A stretch of DNA of 64,000 nucleotides from Saccharospirillum sp. MSK14-1 (GCF_003054965.1 NZ_MIES01000006.1:62001-126000), one strand, 5' to 3'; shown: positions 26,840 through 36,106, counted from the first letter of the stretch. Program-made: numbers and translations. Notes: generated from the sequence alone by a model not told the origin.

Positions 26840-28591
26840 TCAAAAAGACTTTGATATTTGAAAGCGAACTATCGCACCTTCGGTCTCTAATGATTCCGGC
26901 GAGAGCAATGGAAAGCTGAGGCTGTTTTCGTACGACAGGCCCCACAACTGACCTTTCAGGGCCAAGCTGCTGCCGGCTAAATACTGCTCTTCAGCAAAGA
27001 TGGTTCCGGCATCGAGGCCTAACGTCAGTTGATGACCACGACCCGGCAAATACGGCCACGCCGGTACAACCCAGGCAAGATCGTTGCGCCAATAAAACCC
27101 GGATTCGCCACTGAACCCACCGTTAAACCCGCGCACGGAATAGGCGCTGCCAATGGAAAACTGATCGCGTGGTATCAGTTGGGTTATATTAGCTTGTGCT
27201 TTTATTTGTGAATCAATATTCCAGTTTTGGTTCAGCCACTGAAAAGGTCGGCGATAACCGGTATTCATCGTTACCCATTGCGGGTTTTCCACACCATCGC
27301 CGCGCGCAACTTCCGGATCTTCGATGGCACCAAACGCCATTAAACCCAGCTTATATGTCAGGCCGGAACTCACTGTTGCCGGGCCCATAAACAACTGGTG
27401 ATTTACAGCGGCTTCCAGTGAGCTGCTGCGCCGACGCTGTACTTCGATCTCGACATCATTGATGTAATTAGACGACTGACGCGCCTGGACACTCAGGTGC
27501 CCGGAGAGTTTATTGCGGTCATTGCGAAAGAGCGTTCGTTCAAGTTTCACGCTCTGATTGGAGTTAACCCCACCGTATTTATAGGCCTCAATGGCGCCGT
27601 CGATCATCTGGAAGTTTTCACTGATGCCGCCGTTAAAGCTCAACAACCAATAGCCGTACGGAATGGAGTAGTGACCGTTAACGCCTTGCGAGCCGCGGTC
27701 ATCATGATCAAAGACAATCGATTGGGTATAGCTCAAATAGAACAGGTCGTTGAATGCCCAGTACGGATCGTAATTAATGGTGACACCGGCCTGATAAATA
27801 CCGTTCGATTCACTGCCGCTGTTGTCCAGCGTCTCGGTCACGCGCAGCGGGTCGCCCTGACTCCATTGAATCACCAGGTCGCTGTAACCGGGCTCTTCAC
27901 CCGGCTCGATGTCGATGTTCACGTCCACCGACGGCACGCGTTTAAAATTCTCCAGCGCCTGTTCAATATGACGCAGGTTTAACAAATCGCCGGGGCGCAT
28001 GGTTAGTGCATTCCAATAGGTTGCGCGCCTTGGTACTCCGTCGACAAAACGAACGTCTTCAACGTAACCGGGCAATAACGTCAGGCTTAACACCCCGGAA
28101 TTCATATCCTGGGCTTCGGCAACCACCCGGCTGGTCACAAACCCCGCTCCGATGACTTCATTCTGGGCTTCGGTCATCATTCGGTTGATACCGTCAGCGC
28201 CGATGCAGTTATCCGGCGGCAAAGCGTCATTCAGATTTTTTTCCAACCACTGAAAACGGTCATATTCATCCGACACCAGTCGCACTTCGGTAATTGGAAA
28301 GCAGGGACCGGCGTCCTCTTCGGGTTCTTCGGCTAAAGGGATTTGCGGGGTATCGAGAAAAATATCGGGTTCGTTTAAGAAGCGTTCGTTCAGTTCATCC
28401 TGCCAACCTTCAAACCGACGAAACTGTTCGAGTGATTCTTGCTCGCTGCGATCCAGCGTTTCCTGGCTGGGAGGTTGCGCTGCCCAGGAAAGGACGGGTG
28501 TGGCACATAACGCAATCAATGCGTGATGAAGGGGCGCACGGCCATCGTTACGATTCAATTTACTCAAGAAATACCACAACAAACCCTTCAC
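26840..28591 (-). CDS. TpsB outer-membrane transporter (ShlB/FhaC/HecB family)
   Basis: A 583-aa Omp85-superfamily pore that exports the downstream TpsA protein. After a signal (LIALCATPVLSWAAQ) come an N-terminal helix/linker, two POTRA domains (PCFPITEVRLVSDEYDRFQW; LPGYVEDVRFVDGVPRRATY, VNIDIEPGEEPGYSDLVIQW) and a 16-stranded barrel. The conserved L6 motif VRGF is visible in SIGSAYSVRGFNGGFSGESG, and the chain ends in KSF (terminal Phe). It lies 239 bp upstream of tpsA on the same strand, the usual B-A order. The gap is larger than typical and could hold a separate tpsA promoter. Confidence 0.93.
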   Translation of the reverse strand: MKGLLWYFLSKLNRNDGRAPLHHALIALCATPVLSWAAQPPSQETLDRSEQESLEQFRRFEGWQDELNERFLNEPDIFLDTPQIPLAEEPEEDAGPCFPITEVRLVSDEYDRFQWLEKNLNDALPPDNCIGADGINRMMTEAQNEVIGAGFVTSRVVAEAQDMNSGVLSLTLLPGYVEDVRFVDGVPRRATYWNALTMRPGDLLNLRHIEQALENFKRVPSVDVNIDIEPGEEPGYSDLVIQWSQGDPLRVTETLDNSGSESNGIYQAGVTINYDPYWAFNDLFYLSYTQSIVFDHDDRGSQGVNGHYSIPYGYWLLSFNGGISENFQMIDGAIEAYKYGGVNSNQSVKLERTLFRNDRNKLSGHLSVQARQSSNYINDVEIEVQRRRSSSLEAAVNHQLFMGPATVSSGLTYKLGLMAFGAIEDPEVARGDGVENPQWVTMNTGYRRPFQWLNQNWNIDSQIKAQANITQLIPRDQFSIGSAYSVRGFNGGFSGESGFYWRNDLAWVVPAWPYLPGRGHQLTLGLDAGTIFAEEQYLAGSSLALKGQLWGLSYENSLSFPLLSPESLETEGAIVRFQISKSF

Positions 28592-28741
28592 TCCTTCGCC
28601 GGAAATTCATTCAGTTTGGCACTGGGGTCGGGCTGGATACTAAAGGTAGCTATCGACAATGACCATCGTTGCAGCGAAGCAAAGGTAGGAAATATTCGCT
28701 GAATAACACCTTATTTAACGGCACAGACAATTGGGATAAAC

Positions 28742-28771
28742 AAAAAAAACCCGGCAAGAGCCGGGCTTTTT
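28742..28771 (-). terminator. Terminator of the peroxiredoxin gene
   Basis: Arms CCCGGC (28750-28755) and GCCGGG (28760-28765), loop AAGA. On the minus strand it is followed by eight T residues, and on the plus strand by four or five, so it can work in both directions. Confidence 0.85.
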
Positions 28772-28786
28772 AAAACGCTTCGTCGA

Positions 28787-29410
28787 TTACAGCTTGTCTG
28801 AGTTGCTACCCAGATATTCAGCAACACCGTCCGGCGTATTAACCATACCCGCGTCGCCTTTGTTCCAGCCTGCCGGGCAGACATGGCCGTTTTCTTCGAA
28901 GAATTGCAGCGCTTCAACAACGCGGACCAGTTCGTCGATGTTACGGCCGATCGGCTCGTCGTTCATGTGCTGAGCGCGAACAACGCCTTGCTTGTCGATC
29001 ACGAAAGAGGCGCGGAAGGCAACGCCGGCCGGGTAGTAGCTGTCGCCACCAATAGACTCAACGCCATAGGCTTTGGAGATGTCATGGTTCATGTCGCCAA
29101 CCATGGTGTATTTCACTTTGCCGATGCCACCTTCGTTGATCGGCGTGTTGCGCCAGGCGTTATGAGTGAAGTGTGAGTCAACAGAAACGGAGATCACTTC
29201 GACACCCAGTTCTTTCAGTTTGTCGACACGCTTGTCCAGAGCGATCAGCTCAGACGGGCAAACAAAGGTGAAGTCCAGCGGATAGAAAAACACCAGGGCG
29301 TATTTGCCCTTGATGGTTTCAGCGAAGTTAAATTCATCAACAATCTGGCCATCGCCCAGTACCGCAGGGGCTACAAATTCGGGGGCTTTACGTCCAAGCA
29401 ATACGCTCAT
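28787..29410 (-). CDS. 2-Cys peroxiredoxin (AhpC/Prx1 class)
   Basis: A 207-aa thiol peroxidase reducing hydrogen peroxide and organic peroxides in the cytoplasm. The peroxidatic Cys51 sits in FYPLDFTFVCPSELIALDKR and the resolving Cys178 in NGHVCPAGWNKG. The C-terminal helix (GVAEYLGSNSDKL) is of the typical two-Cys type. AGGAG lies eight bases before ATG 29410. It has its own terminator and an OxyR-like site about 110-140 bp upstream, so it appears to be a single-gene oxidative-stress unit. No AhpF neighbour is present. The thioredoxin encoded elsewhere in this window is a possible reductant. Confidence 0.93.
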   Translation of the reverse strand: MSVLLGRKAPEFVAPAVLGDGQIVDEFNFAETIKGKYALVFFYPLDFTFVCPSELIALDKRVDKLKELGVEVISVSVDSHFTHNAWRNTPINEGGIGKVKYTMVGDMNHDISKAYGVESIGGDSYYPAGVAFRASFVIDKQGVVRAQHMNDEPIGRNIDELVRVVEALQFFEENGHVCPAGWNKGDAGMVNTPDGVAEYLGSNSDKL

Positions 29411-29516
29411 ACGAGACTCCTGTCGTATCCAATAAAGGTGTGTTTAGGGTTAAAAATTGGGGCATCACCGAGGATTGATGCAGCGTTAGAATACGGTGTT
29501 TGTCATGACAACTCAT

Positions 29517-29553
29517 GACATGGACCGCTATAAAGGCTATAGCAATTAGCTAT
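29517..29553. promoter_or_regulatory. OxyR-like binding site upstream of the peroxiredoxin gene
   Basis: Spaced tetranucleotides match the OxyR tetramer pattern (ATAG-N7-CTAT-N7-ATAG-N7-CTAT). CTAT is at 29528-29531, ATAG at 29539-29542 and CTAT at 29550-29553, each exactly seven bases apart. The outermost fourth element is degenerate (GACA at 29517-29520). Three of four match exactly and the gene downstream is a classic OxyR target. Confidence 0.6.
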
Positions 29554-29647
29554 CACCCTCTTTGCCTGAGTCAATCGATCAGCTGGTTGCGCCATACAGG
29601 ATGGGGGTTTGAACCGGCGCCTTCAAGCACCGGTCCAATTTGCCGTT

Positions 29648-32140
29648 TCAGACCGACTTCAGCACCACCATGGGCGGCGCCTTGATGACGCGACGCGTGG
29701 ATACCACACCAATAGCGCCAATCACCAGCGCGCCGATGACTGGGCCGGCCAGCCAAAGCCGGTAATGCGGCGTCCATTCCAGATTCAGCATTTCCACCTG
29801 GAAATACGCCAGCGCGGCTTCAGCGCCGAGCGCACCGAGCAACCCAGCCAGAGCGCCCAAGGCGGCAAACTCAATCCATAAACCGCCGCGAACCAGCGCC
29901 GCTTTCGCGCCCAGCGTTCGCAGGATGGCGCTTTCCATTAAGCGTACATCGAGCGTTGCCTGAACGCTGGCGAGCAGAACAATAAAACCGGCCAATAACA
30001 CCAGCGCCAGAATAAACTCCACGGCCACGGTAACCTGGCCGACGATGGATTGAATCTGGCTGATGATGGCGTCCACTTCGATCAGCGTGACGGTCGGATA
30101 CTGGCGCATCAAATCCGCCAGCATGGGTTTCTGTTCGGGCGAAAGGTAAAAACTGGTCAGGTAGGCGGCACCTGCGCCATCGAGAATCGGGCCATTGAAG
30201 ATGATGAAGAAATTCGGCGCCATTGAATCCCATTGCACCGAGCGCAGACTGGTAACTTCCGCCGTCACCGACTGACCACCAATGTCGAAGCTCAGTTCAT
30301 CGCCCACCTCAATGTCGAGTTCTTGCGCAAAATCTTCTTCAACCGACACCCGCGTTTGGCCATCGCTTTCGCCCTGCCACCAGTCACCGGCGACAATGTC
30401 GTTGTCGTCGGCCAGCGTGTCGCTCCAGGTAAGGTTCAGTTCGCGGCGGAAATCGTCGTCATCGGTTTGCAGTCGCGCCAACCGATCGTCCATGGTTTCG
30501 CCGTCAACGGCAGTCAGTCGGCCGCGAATCATCGGATAGAAGGGTTCGCGATCGACATCAGCACGATCGAGCACGGCCTCAAAACCCGATCGCTCATCTT
30601 CGAACAGATTAAACGCGAAATGATTCGGCGCGCCTTCGGGCAATTGATTTTGCCATTCGCCAATCAAGGATGAGCGCAACAGCGTGAGCACAAACAGCAG
30701 CATCAATGCGATGGAAAACACCATGATCTGAAACGCATTCTGACGACTGTGACGCTGCAAACTGGCCAACCCCAAGCGCCAGGTCGTGCCCAGACGGCTG
30801 CCGTATCGGCGCACCACGGCAATCAACATAACGGCCAGTACCGACACTCCCAGCACGGCGATCAAACCGCCACCAAGCAAGGCGGCCGTCAGCCACAGAT
30901 CACCGCTGTACAGCCACACCAGGGCGACCACGGCGGTTGCGCCTAACGCCAGTGTTATACGGCGACCCAGAGTGCCGCCTTCGAGTTCCGACCGCAGCAC
31001 GCGGGCCGGCGGCGTTTGGCGCAACACCCAGACCGGCGGAAACGCGAACGCCAGCAAACAAATCAGGCCGGTTAAGAAGCCGATCAGCAATGGCCGGATG
31101 CCCGCTGGCTCTAATTCACGTGGCAGCAAATCGCCCGCTAACTCCAGAAATCCCCAGTGCAAAAACCAGCCCAGCGCCAAACCGGCAAACACCACCAACA
31201 CACCCAGCACCATTAAGTTACCGGCATACAGCCCGGCGATGCGGCGCGGCGTCAGGCCTAAGGTTTTCAACAGTGCAACGTGCCCCAACTGACGGTCGGC
31301 GTAGCGTCGCGAGGCCAGCGCCAAGGCAACGCCTGCCAACATCACGCCGAGTGACCCGGCGAGCATTAAAAAGCTTTCGGCGCGCTCCAGCGCCGAGGTG
31401 ATGCCGTCGTTGGATTCACTGGGTTCAACCCAGCGATAGGAGCGATCATCGGCGTCGCTGAACTGTTGCTCAAACTGATCACGGAACTGGGCGACATCGC
31501 CGCCGAGCAATAAGCGGTAACGCACGCGGCTGCCCGGTTGCACGGCACCGGTGGCGTCAATGTCGGCGGCATTAATCAACACCCGTGGACCGACGCCAAA
31601 AAAGGAACCGGCGCTGTCGGGTTCGCTGATCAAAGCCGCGGTGACGGTGAGATCCGCATTGCCCAGACCGATGGTGTCACCGACCTCGATACCGAGCGCC
31701 GGAAACAAGCGCGAGGTCAGCCAGGCTTCGCCCGACACCGGACCTTGGGTGACCGGTTCGCCAACGCCAAAGGGCGTGTCTGCCAACAGCACTTCGCCTT
31801 TAAGCGGATAGGCGCTGGAGACGGCCTTGACCGAACCCAGTTGCAAGTTGCCGTCGGCACCAAAGGCCATGGCCTGAAAGGTCACCATATCGGCGGTTTG
31901 CAGACCGGCCGCCTGAGCCAGTTCACGCACGTCGTCATCAATGGTCTGACGCGAACCCGCGCGAATCTGCGCATCGGCCGCGAGCAAACTGCCGGCTTCA
32001 TCGAGGATGGAATTGCGGATGCGGTCGGTGAACAAACCGATGCTGGTCACCGTGGTCACCGCCACCAATAAGGCTGCAATCAGCACATTGAGTTCGCCGC
32101 CGCGCCAATCGCGCCACAGCAGTTTTAACGACAAATTCAC
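29648..32140 (-). CDS. ybbP: ABC transporter permease, FtsX-type (YbbP-like)
   Basis: An 830-aa membrane protein with an N-terminal anchor (LNVLIAALLVAVTTVTSIGLFTDRI), a large periplasmic MacB-type domain, and FtsX four-helix units (LMLAGSLGVMLAGVALALAS; VAVEFILALVLLAGFIVLLASVQATLDVR with ESAILRTLGA). A middle membrane block (GLALGWFLHWGFLELAGDLLP, LIGFLTGLICLLAFAFPPVW) includes further segments near 430-500. The length and adjacency to ybbA and tesA match E. coli YbbP. Such type VII ABC systems are usually mechanotransmitters or lipid/peptide extractors; the substrate is unknown. It overlaps ybbA by four bases. Confidence 0.88.
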   Translation of the reverse strand: MNLSLKLLWRDWRGGELNVLIAALLVAVTTVTSIGLFTDRIRNSILDEAGSLLAADAQIRAGSRQTIDDDVRELAQAAGLQTADMVTFQAMAFGADGNLQLGSVKAVSSAYPLKGEVLLADTPFGVGEPVTQGPVSGEAWLTSRLFPALGIEVGDTIGLGNADLTVTAALISEPDSAGSFFGVGPRVLINAADIDATGAVQPGSRVRYRLLLGGDVAQFRDQFEQQFSDADDRSYRWVEPSESNDGITSALERAESFLMLAGSLGVMLAGVALALASRRYADRQLGHVALLKTLGLTPRRIAGLYAGNLMVLGVLVVFAGLALGWFLHWGFLELAGDLLPRELEPAGIRPLLIGFLTGLICLLAFAFPPVWVLRQTPPARVLRSELEGGTLGRRITLALGATAVVALVWLYSGDLWLTAALLGGGLIAVLGVSVLAVMLIAVVRRYGSRLGTTWRLGLASLQRHSRQNAFQIMVFSIALMLLFVLTLLRSSLIGEWQNQLPEGAPNHFAFNLFEDERSGFEAVLDRADVDREPFYPMIRGRLTAVDGETMDDRLARLQTDDDDFRRELNLTWSDTLADDNDIVAGDWWQGESDGQTRVSVEEDFAQELDIEVGDELSFDIGGQSVTAEVTSLRSVQWDSMAPNFFIIFNGPILDGAGAAYLTSFYLSPEQKPMLADLMRQYPTVTLIEVDAIISQIQSIVGQVTVAVEFILALVLLAGFIVLLASVQATLDVRLMESAILRTLGAKAALVRGGLWIEFAALGALAGLLGALGAEAALAYFQVEMLNLEWTPHYRLWLAGPVIGALVIGAIGVVSTRRVIKAPPMVVLKSV

Positions 32141-32838
32141 GCTGGCTGCCCCTCTGTAACGTCCGTCAGTTCACCGGCTTTCATTTCCAGTTGTCGCGAG
32201 CATCGGGCGGCCAGTTTGGGGTCGTGTGTTACCAAGACGAGCGTGGTTTCACTGGCGCGGTTTAAATCGAACAACAGATCAGCAATGGTTTCGCCGGTGC
32301 GGGTATCGAGGTTGCCGGTCGGTTCGTCGGCAAAGAGGATCGGCGCGTCGCTGGCAAAGGCGCGAGCAACGGCAACGCGTTGCTGCTCACCACCCGACAG
32401 TTGCAACGGATAATGCGTTTCGCGACCGTCGAGACCGACGCGCTGCAACCACTCTCTCGCGCGCTTTTCTGCATCGCTCGCACCTTTCACTTCTAACGGC
32501 AGCATGACATTTTCCAGCGCGGTCAAAGACGGCAACAGCTGAAAATTCTGGAACACAAAACCCACCAACTCGCCACGCAACAGCGCGCGTTGCTCTTCAT
32601 CCAAAGCGGTGATCTCGCGACCGCCCAACCAGACTTCGCCACTCGACGGCCGGTCCAAACCCGCCAGCATGCCCAGCAGCGTCGATTTGCCCGAACCGGA
32701 GGCACCGACAATGGCGACCGATTCACCGCGTTCGATGCGCATGTCGATGCCTTTAAGGATGACTAAGCGCCCTTCCCGACTGGGCACTTCCTGTTTAAGC
32801 TGCCGGGTCTCGATCATCGCGTTGGATTCCGTTGTCAT
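32137..32838 (-). CDS. ybbA: ABC transporter ATP-binding protein (YbbA-like)
   Basis: A 233-aa ATPase partner of the adjacent FtsX-type permease. Walker A GASGSGKST, Q-loop FVFQNFQLLPSLTALENVMLPLEV, signature LSGGEQQRVAVARA and Walker B ILFADEPTG are all present. It belongs to the LolD/MacB/FtsE group. The start is uncertain: ATG 32838 overlaps the divergent tesA ATG by two bases, while a second ATG at 32817 (MIETRQLKQ) would leave a 20-bp gap. The frame upstream of 32838 lies inside tesA and is not credible. Confidence 0.9.
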   Translation of the reverse strand: MTTESNAMIETRQLKQEVPSREGRLVILKGIDMRIERGESVAIVGASGSGKSTLLGMLAGLDRPSSGEVWLGGREITALDEEQRALLRGELVGFVFQNFQLLPSLTALENVMLPLEVKGASDAEKRAREWLQRVGLDGRETHYPLQLSGGEQQRVAVARAFASDAPILFADEPTGNLDTRTGETIADLLFDLNRASETTLVLVTHDPKLAARCSRQLEMKAGELTDVTEGQPA

Positions 32839-33481
32839 GAGCGTCACTTCTCTACAGAGCAAATGGATTGTCCGCAGCCTGCTGGCCACAGTCTTGATTC
32901 TTGCCATTCTGCCAACCCGCGCCGCCACCCTTCTGGTGATGGGCGACAGCCTCAGTGCCGGCTATGGCATCGACCCACAAGATGGCTGGGTCAATTTGCT
33001 GGCGCAGCGGCTCGACGAACAAGGCGCCTCACATCAGGTCATCAATGCCAGCATCAGCGGTGAAACTTCTCGCGGCGGACTCGATCGTCTGCCTGCCTTG
33101 CTGGAACAACACCAACCGGATTTAGTGTTGCTCGAACTCGGCGCCAACGATGGCCTGCGCGGCTATCCGGTACCGCGCATCACCACCAATCTCAGCCGTA
33201 TGATTGAACTGAGTCAGCGCGCCGGCGCTGAGGTCATTCTGTTGGGGATTCAGTTGCCACCCAATTTCGGCACCCGTTACACCGAACCGTTTTTCCAGCA
33301 ATACGCTGAACTGGCGGACCAGTTCGAGCTGCGCTATCTGCCCTTCCTGCTCGAAGGCGTGGCACTGACCGATGCTTTAATGCAGGACGATGGTTTGCAT
33401 CCAACCGCCGCAGCTCAGCCCCAGGTTTTGGACAATGTATGGCCACTGATCGCTGCTGCCCTGGGCGAGTTGTCATCTTGA
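32837..33481 (+). CDS. tesA: Multifunctional acyl-CoA thioesterase I / lysophospholipase L1 (TesA)
   Basis: A 214-aa periplasmic SGNH hydrolase. Signal peptide about residues 1-29 (SLLATVLILAILPTRA). Block I MGDSLSAGYG carries Ser38, block III is ELGANDGLRG, and block V DGLHP carries the catalytic Asp/His. It hydrolyses long-chain acyl-CoA and lysophospholipid esters. The arrangement divergent to ybbA-ybbP is the same as in E. coli. The ATG (32837-32839) overlaps the ybbA start on the opposite strand, so the promoters of both genes must lie inside each other's coding region. Confidence 0.93.
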   Translation: MSVTSLQSKWIVRSLLATVLILAILPTRAATLLVMGDSLSAGYGIDPQDGWVNLLAQRLDEQGASHQVINASISGETSRGGLDRLPALLEQHQPDLVLLELGANDGLRGYPVPRITTNLSRMIELSQRAGAEVILLGIQLPPNFGTRYTEPFFQQYAELADQFELRYLPFLLEGVALTDALMQDDGLHPTAAAQPQVLDNVWPLIAAALGELSS

Positions 33482-33511
33482 CAGAAAGATTACAACGCAC
33501 CGGGCAACGTC

Positions 33512-34024
33512 ATGACTGAATTCGACCGCATGCGGCAGGGCCTGCCTTTTAATGCCAAAGACGCCGACCTGCGCCAGCGCCGCGAAACCGCCCGCCTGGC
33601 GTGCGCGCGGTTTAATGCGCATCCGAGCAAGGGCAATCTGCGTCACATCACTCGACTGTTTGCCGCTCACGATCAGGTTGTCATCGAGCCGGGCTTCCAG
33701 TGTGATTATGGCAGCCAGATTCATTTGGGCCGGAATTGCTACATCAATTTCCACTGCGTCTTACTCGACGCCGCCGACATTGTGATCGGTGATGACGTGC
33801 TGCTCGGCCCCGGCGTTCACCTCTACACCATCGACCACCCCAGAGACGCAGCGGCACGATCAAGCGGCGACTGTTTCGCCCGATCCATACGCATCGGCAA
33901 CCGGGTTTGGATTGGCGGCGGCGCCAAGGTTTTACCCGGCGTCAGCATTGGCGATGACGTCATCATCGCCGCCAACACCGTGGTGCGACGTGACGTTGCC
34001 GCCGGTGAACGGTTCTTTGGATAA
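33512..34024 (+). CDS. Hexapeptide-repeat sugar O-acetyltransferase (Maa/LacA/NodL type)
   Basis: A 170-aa left-handed beta-helix acetyltransferase. The N-terminal helical Mac domain is FDRMRQGLPFNAKDADLRQRRETAR. The hexapeptide repeats include IHLGRNCYINFHCVLLDAADIVIGDDVLLGPGVHLYTIDHP (His probably catalytic) and VWIGGGAKVLPGVSIGDDVIIAANTVV. It probably transfers acetyl from acetyl-CoA to a sugar hydroxyl. The end is RDVAAGERFFG; relatives normally continue through a GNPAR-type segment, so the C-terminus is about 10-20 residues short. It is downstream of tesA by 30 bp and probably co-transcribed. Confidence 0.83.
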   Translation: MTEFDRMRQGLPFNAKDADLRQRRETARLACARFNAHPSKGNLRHITRLFAAHDQVVIEPGFQCDYGSQIHLGRNCYINFHCVLLDAADIVIGDDVLLGPGVHLYTIDHPRDAAARSSGDCFARSIRIGNRVWIGGGAKVLPGVSIGDDVIIAANTVVRRDVAAGERFFG

Positions 34025-34042
34025 GCTAAAAAAGAAGAGAAC

Positions 34043-34573
34043 TTACAGCGCCTGATCGCGCCATTGAAATGGGACCGGCCAGAGTTTCTGGCGATCTTTG
34101 GGGTAGTCTGCCCAGAGTTCCGCGTAGCTTTTCTCGCTGCCGGGCAAACGCGCGTCGGGCAAAATATCCGCCATGGGTTTGAGCACAAAGGCATTCTCGG
34201 CAGTCTCAGCGCGCGGCAGTTCGATGCCATCGCGCTCACCCACCACCTCACCGTAAGTCAGGACGTCGATGTCCAGCGTTCGCGGGCTGAATTTCGGACC
34301 GCTGCGATTCCGGCCATGATCGTCCTCGATGCGCTTGAGCAGACGTACAATGTCAACCAGCGCCCGATCAGTACGGATCAGCACCACCGAATTCAAGAAC
34401 GGACTGCCATCAAAACCGACCGATTCACTTTCATACACCGGCGAACACACCAGATCGCCAAAGGCATCGGCCAACGCATCCAGCGCACCCGTGATGTGGC
34501 GGTAACGATCGATGTTGCTGCCCAGACTCAGCGCCACATCGACACCAGCAGCATTGCTCACAGCTTTATCCAT
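34043..34573 (-). CDS. folK: 6-hydroxymethyl-7,8-dihydropterin pyrophosphokinase FolK
   Basis: A 176-aa enzyme that transfers pyrophosphate from ATP to hydroxymethyl-dihydropterin in folate synthesis. Motifs: ALSLGSNIDRYRHI (substrate loop), FLNSVVLIRTD, and the signature EDDHGRNRSGPKFSPRTLDIDVLTYG. The start at ATG 34573 follows from a one-base overlap with the folB stop (TGATG); the frame is open further but lies within folB. It is the last gene of a tsaD-folB-folK operon, and the two folate genes catalyse consecutive steps. Confidence 0.95.
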   Translation of the reverse strand: MDKAVSNAAGVDVALSLGSNIDRYRHITGALDALADAFGDLVCSPVYESESVGFDGSPFLNSVVLIRTDRALVDIVRLLKRIEDDHGRNRSGPKFSPRTLDIDVLTYGEVVGERDGIELPRAETAENAFVLKPMADILPDARLPGSEKSYAELWADYPKDRQKLWPVPFQWRDQAL

Positions 34574-34932
34574 CAAGGGAAGGTTCGCCTTATGCGGATG
34601 CCGACGGCCTGGCAATCAGCCACAGCGCCAGCTTTATTAATGCGTAATTCAATGTCGGTAATACCGGCAAAACGATGAATCTCCTGACACAGCCGCTCGC
34701 CGAAGGTTTCGATCAATTCGAACGCTTGCTCGGCCGCCCAGCTGCGAATGTGACGCGACAGGGCGTCGTAATCGAGTGCCTTATGAATGTCGTCATCGAC
34801 AGCGGCCGGTGCGCAGTCGTAAGCCAGCGACAAATCCAGCCACAGGTTCTGGCGAATCTCGCGTTCCCAATCGTAAACACCGATCAGCGTTTCAACCTTT
34901 AACCCTTCGAGAAACACACGGTCGGTCATCAC
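34573..34932 (-). CDS. folB: Dihydroneopterin aldolase FolB
   Basis: A 119-aa tunnelling-fold enzyme converting dihydroneopterin to 6-hydroxymethyl-dihydropterin and glycolaldehyde. The N-terminus [21 protein letters not shown] holds the conserved Gly-Val/Ile-x-x-x-E element (catalytic Glu region). The C-terminus reads [26 protein letters not shown]. Overlaps with tsaD (four bases) and folK (one base) indicate tight translational coupling. Confidence 0.95.
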   Translation of the reverse strand: MMTDRVFLEGLKVETLIGVYDWEREIRQNLWLDLSLAYDCAPAAVDDDIHKALDYDALSRHIRSWAAEQAFELIETFGERLCQEIHRFAGITDIELRINKAGAVADCQAVGIRIRRTFP

Positions 34933-35966
34933 AAAGCTGCCTTTATTGGGTCCAGGCTATCGAGCGGCCAGCGCGCTTTAATATCGATCGACAAATCCGA
35001 CTGCTGGCCAGCCAGCAATCGCTGGGCCCCGGCGTAAGCGATCATGGCGCCGTTATCGGTGCAGAATTCCAGACGCGGGTAGTACAACTTCGAGCGTTGA
35101 TCATCGGCCATGGCCTGCAACTTTTCCCGCAACCGGCGATTGGCGCTGACACCACCGGCGATCACCAGCGCACGATGCCCGGTGGCTTTTAACGCACGCC
35201 GACATTTAATGACCAGCGTATCGACCACCGCCTCCTGAAAGCCACAGGCAATATCGGCCATGACGTTTTCAGGCACGCTTTCGTCGACGGCATGCTCGGC
35301 TACCGTCAGGCGCACCGCCGTTTTTAAACCGGAGAAACTGAAATCCATGCCGGGCCGATCAACCATCGGGCGGGGAAATTCAAACACGCCCGGTGTGCCG
35401 CTGTCGGCGAGTTTCGACAGCAGCGGACCACCGGGATAGGGCAACCCCATCATCTTGGCGGTTTTATCGAAGGCTTCACCGGCGGCGTCGTCAAGGCTTT
35501 CGCCGAGTAGCTGGTATTCACCCACACCGCGCACATCGACCAGCTGGGTATGACCGCCACTGACTAATAAAGCAACGAACGGAAAAGGCGGCGGATTGTC
35601 TTCAAGCATTGGCGCCAGCAGATGGCCTTCCATATGGTGCACACCCAGTGCGGGCACGTCCCAGGTCCAGGCCAGCGAACGCGCCAACGAAGCCCCCACC
35701 ATCAGCGCGCCGACCAGACCGGGACCGGCGGTATAGGCCACCGCATCGACCTCGCCAAAGGGCAGATCGGCGTCTTTGAACGCCTGTCGAATCAGCGGTA
35801 CCAGCTTGCGAATGTGATCGCGCGAGGCCAACTCCGGCACCACACCGCCGAACTCGGCGTGCATGGCCACCTGGCTGAACAGCGCATGAGACAAGAGCCC
35901 GCGTTGCGAATCGTAGAGGGCAACACCGGTTTCATCGCAGGAAGTTTCGATACCGAGAACGCGCAT
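34929..35966 (-). CDS. tsaD: tRNA N6-threonylcarbamoyladenosine synthase subunit TsaD
   Basis: A 345-aa ASKHA-fold protein (former Gcp/YgjD) that transfers threonylcarbamoyl to A37 of ANN-decoding tRNAs, together with TsaB and TsaE. N-terminal [17 protein letters not shown]; metal site HHMEGH (His111, His115); the [10 protein letters not shown] phosphate loop and later [15 protein letters not shown] are standard. The length is usual. It is divergent from rpsU as in most gammaproteobacteria, and heads the folB-folK operon. Confidence 0.97.
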   Translation of the reverse strand: MRVLGIETSCDETGVALYDSQRGLLSHALFSQVAMHAEFGGVVPELASRDHIRKLVPLIRQAFKDADLPFGEVDAVAYTAGPGLVGALMVGASLARSLAWTWDVPALGVHHMEGHLLAPMLEDNPPPFPFVALLVSGGHTQLVDVRGVGEYQLLGESLDDAAGEAFDKTAKMMGLPYPGGPLLSKLADSGTPGVFEFPRPMVDRPGMDFSFSGLKTAVRLTVAEHAVDESVPENVMADIACGFQEAVVDTLVIKCRRALKATGHRALVIAGGVSANRRLREKLQAMADDQRSKLYYPRLEFCTDNGAMIAYAGAQRLLAGQQSDLSIDIKARWPLDSLDPIKAAL

Positions 35967-36072
35967 CGGGGCTCCACAGTCAGTGACTCAGGGATCATTA
36001 GTTAGAGGTCATGGTTCCGGTCGGAACAGGCTGCGCAGTGTAATGAAGCACCGATGATAAAGGAACCCAGGC

Positions 36073-36101
36073 TTTACACCCGGCAGTGGTCGACGTAAAA
36101 T
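36073..36101 (+). promoter_or_regulatory. Sigma-70 promoter of rpsU
   Basis: TTTACA (36073-36078) and TAAAAT (36096-36101) are 17 bp apart, a strong match to the -35/-10 pattern. The predicted transcript start (near 36107-36110) coincides with the beginning of a leader hairpin. Confidence 0.7.
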
Positions 36102-36106
36102 TGCGC

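Noticed and set aside
18573-28591. A contact-dependent growth inhibition (CdiBAI) locus
   Set aside because: The B-A order and haemagglutinin repeats fit, but there is no VENN motif, no recognised toxin domain and no intact immunity gene of 60 or more codons, so only two-partner secretion is claimed.
28592-28786. Small gene upstream of tpsB
   Set aside because: Open frames here are short extensions of antisense frames without ribosome sites; the stretch holds only the terminator of the peroxiredoxin gene and probably the tpsB promoter.
34675-35192. Plus-strand frames over folB/tsaD
   Set aside because: Both are covered by motif-rich genes on the minus strand with overlapping start/stop codons.
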